Shown here piece after piece: positions 42,286 through 47,310 of a stretch of DNA of 47,310 bases. This stretch comes from Streptomyces capoamus (GTDB taxonomy: Bacteria; Actinomycetota; Actinomycetes; Streptomycetales; Streptomycetaceae). The stretch's first letter is position 1, and each line of letters starts with the position of its first letter. The notes beneath the pieces were generated by a model. It was not told where the DNA came from, did not search any database, and saw only the letters and a program-made list of their open reading frames with translations. Location: contig NZ_BNBF01000001.1 in NCBI RefSeq assembly GCF_014654935.1, positions 131,402-178,711 on the forward strand. Reading direction: 5' to 3'. The position numbers were made by a program, and so were the translations under genes.

Positions 42286-43667
42286 GCACCCTGCCAAACC
42301 GTGGTGATGTTGCAGAACTCCCGGATTCCGTGCCCGGACAGCTCACGCCCGTACCCGGACCGCTTCACCCCGCCGAACGGGAACGCCGGATGCGAGGCGG
42401 TCATCCCGTTGACATACACGGAGCCGGCCTCCAGGTCCCGCGCGAACCGCTCCACCTCGTTCCCGTCGCGCGTCCACACGTTCGAACTCAGCCCGAACGG
42501 CGTGTCGTTGGCGATCAGGACGGCCTCGTCCAGGTCGTCCGCCCGGTACAGCGTGGCGACCGGCCCGAACGCCTCCTCGCGGTGGATGCGCATCTCCCGG
42601 GTGATGCCGGACAGGACGGTCGGCGGGTAGTACCAGCCGGGACCGTCCGGCCGCTGTCCGCCGCACAGCACCTCGGCCCCGCTGCGCCGGGCGTCGTCCA
42701 CCAGCTCCTCCAGGTCGGTCCTGCCCCGCTCGCTGGCGAGCGGCCCGATCTCGGTGTCCTCCGCCAGCGGGTCGCCGATCCGGAGCGCCCGCATGCCCGC
42801 GACGAACTTCTCGGCGAAGGCGTCGTAGACGTCGGTGTGCACGATGAACCGTTTGGCGGCGATGCAGGACTGCCCGTTGTTCTGCACCCGCGCGGTCACG
42901 GCGACCTCGGCCGCGCGGTCGACGTCGGCGGAGGGCATGACGACGTAGGGGTCGCTGCCGCCCAGCTCCAGCACCGTCTTCTTGATCATCTGCCCGGCGG
43001 TGGAGGCGACCGCCCGGCCCGCGGGCTCGCTGCCGGTCAGGGTGGCCGCCTTCACGCGCTCGTCGCGCAGGATGTCGTCCACCGCGCCCGAGCCGATCAG
43101 CAGCGTCTGGAAACAGCCCTCCGGGAAGCCGGCCCGGTGGAACAGGTCCTCCAGGTACAGGGCGGTCTGCGGGACGTTGGAGGCGTGCTTGAGCAGGCCC
43201 ACGTTGCCCGCCATGAGCGCGGGCGCGGCGAACCGGATCACCTGCCACAGCGGGAAGTTCCAGGGCATCACGGCGAGGACCGGGCCCAGCGGCCGGTAGC
43301 GGACCCGGACCCGCGCGGCCCCGGAGTCGCGCACGTCGGCCTCGGGCGGCTCCTCGTCCGCCAGCAGCCCCTCGGCGCGCTCGGCGTACCAGCGCATCGC
43401 CTTCGCACACTTCGCGGCCTCCGCGCGGGCCTGCGTGACCGGCTTGCCCATTTCCGTGGTCATGACCCGGCCGATCTCCTCCCGGTCCTCGTCCAGCAGG
43501 TCGGCGGCCCTCTTCAGCAGCCGGGCGCGGTCGGCGAACGAGGTCGCCCGGTACGTGCGGAAGGTGGCCTCGGCGAGTTCGAGCCGGCGTTCCAGCTCGT
43601 CCTCGTCCATGGGCTCGTACGTCTTGAGCGTCTCGCCGTTCGCCGGATTCACCGTCGCGATGGGCAT
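42282..43667 (-). CDS. aldehyde dehydrogenase (succinate-semialdehyde dehydrogenase-like)
   Basis: A 461-residue NAD(P)-dependent aldehyde dehydrogenase. MPIATVNPANGETLKTYEPM at the start, VMPWNFPLWQVIRFAAPALMAGN (cofactor region), TGSEPAGRAVAS, general base Glu in VLELGGSDPYVVMP, and nucleophile Cys in NNGQSCIAAKRF. The ELGGSDP and NGQSC variants are those of the GabD/SSADH group, so succinate semialdehyde is the best guess. ATG at 43665-43667 with GGGAGG upstream. Followed by a small overlapping gene. Confidence 0.92.
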   Translation of the reverse strand: MPIATVNPANGETLKTYEPMDEDELERRLELAEATFRTYRATSFADRARLLKRAADLLDEDREEIGRVMTTEMGKPVTQARAEAAKCAKAMRWYAERAEGLLADEEPPEADVRDSGAARVRVRYRPLGPVLAVMPWNFPLWQVIRFAAPALMAGNVGLLKHASNVPQTALYLEDLFHRAGFPEGCFQTLLIGSGAVDDILRDERVKAATLTGSEPAGRAVASTAGQMIKKTVLELGGSDPYVVMPSADVDRAAEVAVTARVQNNGQSCIAAKRFIVHTDVYDAFAEKFVAGMRALRIGDPLAEDTEIGPLASERGRTDLEELVDDARRSGAEVLCGGQRPDGPGWYYPPTVLSGITREMRIHREEAFGPVATLYRADDLDEAVLIANDTPFGLSSNVWTRDGNEVERFARDLEAGSVYVNGMTASHPAFPFGGVKRSGYGRELSGHGIREFCNITTVWQGA

Positions 43668-43790
43668 GGCTGGCCTCCCTGGGAGCGGGCTTGTCTCGAC
43701 CTTCGCGCGCGGCCCCGCAAGTCGCAACGCGACGGGCTCCCGGGGCGGTTTCCCCCGGTGGTCCCGGAGCGCCCGGGCCCGGGCCCGTCG

Positions 43791-44264
43791 TCAGCCCGAG
43801 TGCTCCGCCAGCCGGTCGAGAAACGCCGCCTGCGCCGTGATGATCACCTCACGCGCCCGGTCCAGACCGAACCACGCCACCCGGTCCAGCTCCGGGAACT
43901 CCTGCCTGCGGCCGGACCGCGGCGGCCACTCCATCGTGAAGGTCCCCGGGGTGATCGCCCGCGGGTCGAGGTCCGCCGCGACCGCCCAGGCCGTGACGAT
44001 CTTGCCGTTGCGCTGCACGACCTCGCCCAGCGGTACGGCCTCCCCGTCGGGCGGCGCCACCCCCAGCTCCTCCCGGAACTCCCGCCGGGCCGCCTCCCAG
44101 GCCGGCTCCTCCGGCTCGTACTCGCCCTTAGGTACCGTCCAGGCCCCCGCGTCCTTCTTCGCCCAGAGCGGGCCGCCCATGTGCCCGAGCAGTACCTCCA
44201 GCCCGTCAGCTGTGTGCCGGAACAGCAGCAGTCCCGCGCTGCGCTTCGTCGTCCGCACCGTCAC
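43791..44264 (-). CDS. NUDIX hydrolase
   Basis: A 157-residue pyrophosphohydrolase. Nudix box within PKGEYEPEEPAWEAARREF followed by REELGV is complete (G-x5-E-x7-R-E-x-x-E-E-x-G). It starts (GTG)TVRTTKRSAGLLLFRHT and has GGPLWAKKDAGAWTVPKG before the box. The domain resembles the bis(5'-nucleosyl)-tetraphosphatase-like Streptomyces proteins. Its GTG at 44262-44264 overlaps the ligase stop (GTGA), linking nucleotide clean-up to the ATP-dependent ligase; a repair role is inferred. GC-rich palindromic sequence follows the gene at 43771-43790. Confidence 0.92.
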   Translation of the reverse strand: MTVRTTKRSAGLLLFRHTADGLEVLLGHMGGPLWAKKDAGAWTVPKGEYEPEEPAWEAARREFREELGVAPPDGEAVPLGEVVQRNGKIVTAWAVAADLDPRAITPGTFTMEWPPRSGRRQEFPELDRVAWFGLDRAREVIITAQAAFLDRLAEHSG

Positions 44265-45799
44265 GGCGTGACCTCCGGGTGAGCCGCCAGCAGGGCCTCC
44301 ACGGTATCGGCCTCCTCGGGCCGCTTGTCCTCGCGGTAGCGGACCACGCGGGCGAAGCGGAGGGTGACCCCGGCCGGGTAGCGGGAGGAGCGCTGGAGGC
44401 CGTCGTAGGCGATCTCCACGACGAGTTCGGGACGGACCCGGACCACCCAGCCGTCGTCCCCGACCGCCAGTTCCCGGAGCCGCTCGGTCTGCCAGGCGAG
44501 CATCGCGTCGGTCATGCCCTTGAAGGTCTTGCCGAGCATCGCGTAGCCGCCGTCGCGGGTGCGGGCGCCGAGGTGCAGGTTGGACAGCCTGCCGGTGCGC
44601 CGGCCGTGGCCCCACTCGGCGGCCAGCACCACCAGGTCGAGGGTGTGCACGGGCTTGACCTTGAGCCAGGCGGCGCCGCGCCGGCCCGCGCTGTACGGCG
44701 CGTCGAGCGCCTTGACCACCACACCCTCGTGGCCGCGGGCCAGCGTCTCGGCGAGGAACCGTTCCGCCTCCGGGATGTCCCCGGGGCCCGGGACCACCGT
44801 GCGCCGCACCCGCATCGGCTCCGGCACCAGCCGGGCCAGTTCCGCGTGCCGCTCGGCGAACGGCAGGTCGAGCAGGTCGCGGCCGTCGACCGCGAGGGCG
44901 TCGAAGAAGACGGGGGAGACCGGGACCTCCTCGGCCGCCTTCGCCACGTCGGTGCGCGAGCCGACCCGGCCCGCCGTCTCCTGGAAGGACCGGGGCCGGC
45001 CCGCCGGGTCGAAGGAGATCACCTCCCCGTCCAGGATGAACCGCTCGCCCCGCAACTCCAGCGCCGCGGCCGTCACTTCCGGCAGCCGGTCGGTGATGTC
45101 GTCCAGGGTGCGGGTGTGCACCCGCACCGTGTCGCCGTCCCGGTGCACCTGCACCCGGATGCCGTCCAGCTTCTCCTCCACCGCGCAGGCACCCAGCTTC
45201 TCCACCGCCTCGGCGACCGAGGAGGCGCTGTGGGCCAGCATCGGCAGCACCGGCCGGCCGACCGTCAGCCGGAACCGTTCCAGCGCCGCGGTCCCCTCGC
45301 CGAGCAGGGCCTGAGCCACCGTCTGCAGCGAGCCCGCGAGCATCACCGCCCGCCGTACGTCCGCCGGATCCGCGCCGGTCGCCCGGGCGAGGCCCTCCAC
45401 CGCGACCGCGTCCAGGGCGCCCTGCCGGACCTCGCCGGTGAGCAGGCCGAACAGGAAGCGTTGCTCCTCCTCGGTGGCCGCGCCCATCAGCTCGCCGACG
45501 AGCCGGGTCCGCTCCGCCTGGGAACCGGGCCCGGACACCTTGCCCAGCTCGCTCAGCCGGGCGTCGACCTCGCGCACGGTCAGGGACGGTTCGGCGGCCG
45601 GCGGGACCGCGCGGCCCAGCACCTTCCAGCCGACGCCGAGACGCCCCTGCGGCAGGCGTCCGGCCAGATAGGGGATGACGATCGGCACGTCGTCCGCCTC
45701 CGCGTCCCGGAACAGCTCCGCGAGCAGCGCCGTCTTGCGGGACCGCGCCGCGGTCGCGGCGACCTCCCGGGACACCTGGGCCAGCCGGGTCAGCAGCAT
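44261..45799 (-). CDS. ATP-dependent DNA ligase
   Basis: A 512-residue LigB/Lig-type ATP-dependent ligase of the archaeal/eukaryal-I kind. N-terminal DNA-binding region (about 1-200), adenylation motif EEKLDGIRVQVH with the nucleophilic Lys at about residue 213, motif III region ILDGEVISFD, motif IV HEGVVVKALDAPY and motif V AAWLKVKPVHT; OB-fold C-terminus (GDDGWVVRVRPELVVEIAYDGLQRSSRYPAG). Not LigD: no primase or nuclease domain. It probably assists repair alongside the NAD-dependent LigA. ATG at 45797-45799 is preferred to the upstream GTG/ATG options. Confidence 0.93.
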   Translation of the reverse strand: MLLTRLAQVSREVAATAARSRKTALLAELFRDAEADDVPIVIPYLAGRLPQGRLGVGWKVLGRAVPPAAEPSLTVREVDARLSELGKVSGPGSQAERTRLVGELMGAATEEEQRFLFGLLTGEVRQGALDAVAVEGLARATGADPADVRRAVMLAGSLQTVAQALLGEGTAALERFRLTVGRPVLPMLAHSASSVAEAVEKLGACAVEEKLDGIRVQVHRDGDTVRVHTRTLDDITDRLPEVTAAALELRGERFILDGEVISFDPAGRPRSFQETAGRVGSRTDVAKAAEEVPVSPVFFDALAVDGRDLLDLPFAERHAELARLVPEPMRVRRTVVPGPGDIPEAERFLAETLARGHEGVVVKALDAPYSAGRRGAAWLKVKPVHTLDLVVLAAEWGHGRRTGRLSNLHLGARTRDGGYAMLGKTFKGMTDAMLAWQTERLRELAVGDDGWVVRVRPELVVEIAYDGLQRSSRYPAGVTLRFARVVRYREDKRPEEADTVEALLAAHPEVTP

Positions 45800-45935
45800 G
45801 CCGCCATGGTGCCTCACCGCCGGGCCGGGTGCGTGGTTCTCCGTCCGGGCGCGTGGCGGCCGGCGTCCGCCGGGGCCGGCCGGGTCCGACGACCGCGGCC
45901 GCCCCCGGAGCGCCGGTCACCGCGTGGATGCGGGA

Positions 45936-45971
45936 TTGACAAACACGCTTGCCGTTCCTGCAATGGGGGCC
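45936..45971 (+). promoter_or_regulatory. promoter for a predicted leaderless mRNA
   Basis: Consensus -35 TTGACA at 45936-45941, 17-nt spacer, then TGCAAT at 45959-45964 (4/6 to TATAAT). The start point would be at or next to the A of the ATG at 45972, leaving no room for a leader. No ribosome site precedes that ATG. Leaderless transcripts are common in Streptomyces. Confidence 0.65.
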
Positions 45972-46544
45972 ATGAGCACAGACGACGTACTGGCGGACGT
46001 GGGCCCGCGGCTGCGCCGCATCCGCAAGGAGCGCGGGGTGACCCTGGCAGCGCTGTCCGAGGCCACCGGCATCTCGGTGAGCACGCTCTCCCGGCTGGAG
46101 TCGGGCCTGCGCAGGCCCAGCCTCGAACTGCTGCTGCCCATCGCCCAGGTGCACCGGGTGCCGCTGGACGAGCTGGTCGGGGCGCCGCCGGTCGGGGACC
46201 CGCGGGTGCGGGTCAAGCCGGTCGAGCGCGGCGGGCGCACCTTCTGGCCGCTGACCCGCCGGCCCGGCGGCCCGCAGGCCTTCAAGGTCGTCGAACCGCA
46301 GCGCAGGCAGGAGCCCGAGCCGCGGACCCACGAGGGCTACGAGTGGCTCTACGTCCTCTCCGGACGGCTCCGTCTGGTCCTCGGCGAGCACGACGTCGTG
46401 CTGTCCGCCGGCGAGGCGGCCGAGTTCGACACGCGGGTGCCGCACTGGTTCGGTTCGACGGGGGAGGGACCGGTGGAGTTCCTGAGCCTGTTCGGTCCGC
46501 AGGGCGAGCGGATGCACGTCAGGGCGCGGCCCGCCCGCACGTGA
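45972..46544 (+). CDS. XRE-family regulator with C-terminal cupin domain
   Basis: A 190-residue regulator. Helix-turn-helix at about residues 8-65 (VGPRLRRIRKERGVTLAALSEATGISVSTLSRLESGLRRPSLELLLPIA), then a cupin (EPRTHEGYEWLYVLSGRLRLVLGEHDVVLSAGEAAEFDTRVPHWFGST) at about 115-165. Metal ligands (His, Glu, His) are largely present. Such proteins sense small metabolites. The ATG at 45972 fits a leaderless transcript; ATG at 45963 in the same frame is an alternative. The downstream oxidoreductase is a likely target. Confidence 0.93.
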   Translation: MSTDDVLADVGPRLRRIRKERGVTLAALSEATGISVSTLSRLESGLRRPSLELLLPIAQVHRVPLDELVGAPPVGDPRVRVKPVERGGRTFWPLTRRPGGPQAFKVVEPQRRQEPEPRTHEGYEWLYVLSGRLRLVLGEHDVVLSAGEAAEFDTRVPHWFGSTGEGPVEFLSLFGPQGERMHVRARPART

Positions 46545-46569
46545 CCGACGCTACTGTTCCCTCATCGGC

Positions 46570-46586
46570 AAGCGACCGCTTAGTAT
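46570..46586 (+). promoter_or_regulatory. palindrome and -10 upstream of oxidoreductase
   Basis: AAGCG-AC-CGCTT (46570-46581) overlaps TAGTAT (46581-46586), a fair -10 hexamer, 44 nt before the ATG at 46631. This arrangement suits steric repression by a TetR- or XRE-type protein. The binder is unknown. Confidence 0.5.
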
Positions 46587-46630
46587 GCCGTCGAGCCCGG
46601 TCAGACGAAGCAGTCCCGTGGAGGCCCCGC

Positions 46631-47310
46631 ATGCAGGCATGGCAAGTGCACGAGAACGGCGAGCCGAGCGAGGTGATGCGCCTGGCGGAGGTGGAGCGAC
46701 CCACCCCCGCCGACGGCCAGGTGCTGCTGCGGGTGCGCGCCGCCAATGTCAACTTCCCGGACGCCCTGCTGTGCCGGGGCGAGTACCAGGTGCGCCCGCC
46801 GCTGCCCTTCACGCCGGGCGTGGAGATCTGCGGCGAGACCGAGGACGGCCGCCGCGTGATCGCCAACCCGGCGCTGCCGTACGGCGGCTTCGCCGAGTAC
46901 GCCCTCGCCGACGCGCGCGCCCTGCTGCCCGCGCCCGGGTCGCTGGACGACGCCGAGGCCGCCGCCCTGCACATCGGCTACCAGACCGGCTGGTTCGGAC
47001 TGCACCGCCGGGCCCGCTTGGAGGCCGGCGAGACCCTGCTGGTGCACGCCGCCGCCGGCGGTGTGGGCAGCGCCGCCGTACAGCTCGGCAAGGCCGCCGG
47101 CGCCACGGTGATCGGGGTCGTGGGCGGCGCGGACAAGGCCGCCGTCGCCCGGCGGCTCGGCTGTGACGTGGTGGTCGACCGGCGCGCCGAGGACGTCGTC
47201 GCCGCCGTGAAGGAGGCCACCGGAGGCCGGGGCGCCGACGTGGTCTACGACCCGGTCGGAGGCACGGCCTACGCCCAGTCCGCGAAGCTGGTCGCCTTCG
47301 AGGGCCGCAT
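46631..47310 (+). CDS. NADPH:quinone oxidoreductase / zinc-type alcohol dehydrogenase family, 3' end outside window
   Basis: First 226 residues of an MDR-superfamily reductase. Starts MQAWQVHENGEPSEVMRLAEV, GroES-like domain with NFPDALLCRGEYQVRPPLPFTPGVEICGE, then the Rossmann motif VHAAAGGVGSAAVQLGKAAGA at about residues 139-159. No zinc ligands of classical alcohol dehydrogenases, so a quinone reductase is favoured. ATG at 46631 follows GTGGAGG. The gene continues beyond the right edge. Confidence 0.9.
   Translation, partial: MQAWQVHENGEPSEVMRLAEVERPTPADGQVLLRVRAANVNFPDALLCRGEYQVRPPLPFTPGVEICGETEDGRRVIANPALPYGGFAEYALADARALLPAPGSLDDAEAAALHIGYQTGWFGLHRRARLEAGETLLVHAAAGGVGSAAVQLGKAAGATVIGVVGGADKAAVARRLGCDVVVDRRAEDVVAAVKEATGGRGADVVYDPVGGTAYAQSAKLVAFEGR

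Noticed and set aside
43741..43790. GC-rich palindromic stretch between aldehyde dehydrogenase and NUDIX genes
   Set aside because: Runs such as CCCGGGCCCGGGCCC form trivial palindromes in such GC-rich DNA; could be a terminator but no clear stem-loop with a defined loop.

Overview
The window is about 47 kb of very GC-rich DNA from an actinomycete, almost certainly a Streptomyces. Evidence for this: third-codon-position G/C nearly everywhere, GTG/TTG starts, Tap-type tripeptidyl aminopeptidase, the rppA/P450 pigment genes, XRE-DUF5753/DUF397/ATPase triad, CebR-type operators, a GlnR-type box and a rare TTA codon. From memory, the order biotin - urease - tap - rocD - pfkA - murT/gatD - rppA resembles the S. 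coelicolor core chromosome; this was not checked by alignment. No tRNA, rRNA, CRISPR array, prophage or intact insertion sequence was seen.

Layout. 1-5.9 kb (minus strand): partial CNNM/CBS membrane protein, GNAT acetyltransferase, MacB/FtsX-type ABC exporter pair and a SAM methyltransferase. A 190-bp MITE-like element bounded by CTAG lies directly upstream of the methyltransferase. 6.3-10.8 kb: biotin synthesis, bioB-bioA-bioD on minus and bioF divergent on plus, around a shared promoter with a palindrome. 10.8-12.6 kb: whiJ/abaA-like regulatory triad whose regulator contains a TTA codon. 12.8-13.6 kb: NlpC/P60 cell-wall hydrolase behind a c-di-AMP (ydaO) riboswitch. 13.9-15.2 kb: a ClpP homologue that has lost its catalytic Ser and His, a small partner gene, and a divergent Phd/YefM antitoxin with no toxin; a TGTACA double operator sits between them. 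15.4-20 kb: urease operon ureABCFGD with a GlnR-like box. 20-25 kb: secreted Tap peptidase, PlsC acyltransferase, an SDR, a small hydrophilic protein. 23.9-27.5 kb: two tandem GH6 cellulase genes, the promoter-proximal one frameshifted, and a divergent LacI regulator with three CebR-type boxes between. 27.6-28.8 kb: DUF6153 and DUF305 secreted proteins. 28.8-31.5 kb: ornithine aminotransferase, DDAH-type hydrolase and an Lrp/AsnC regulator. 31.6-34 kb: a tiny membrane protein, a CtaG-like protein and phosphofructokinase. 34.1-36.2 kb: MurT/GatD lipid II amidation pair with a 26-bp tandem repeat at the gatD 3' end. 36.3-39 kb: peptide deformylase, TetR regulator and acyl-CoA dehydrogenase carrying an in-frame palindromic repeat. 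39-41.9 kb: rppA - CYP158A-like P450 - cupin, a tetrahydroxynaphthalene/flaviolin pigment operon. 42-47.3 kb: small unknown protein, aldehyde dehydrogenase, NUDIX hydrolase, ATP-dependent DNA ligase, XRE-cupin regulator with a predicted leaderless promoter, and a partial quinone oxidoreductase.

The best candidate for an undescribed system is 13.9-15.2 kb: a pseudo-protease of the ClpP fold, a coupled 101-aa protein and an orphan antitoxin sharing one operator region. Other points of interest are the Cys/His-rich repeat tail on BioB, the mobile palindromes (MITE and in-gene REP), the VNTR containing the gatD stop codon, and the TTA codon in the whiJ-like regulator. Functions are assigned by motif recognition from memory; no database search was run.
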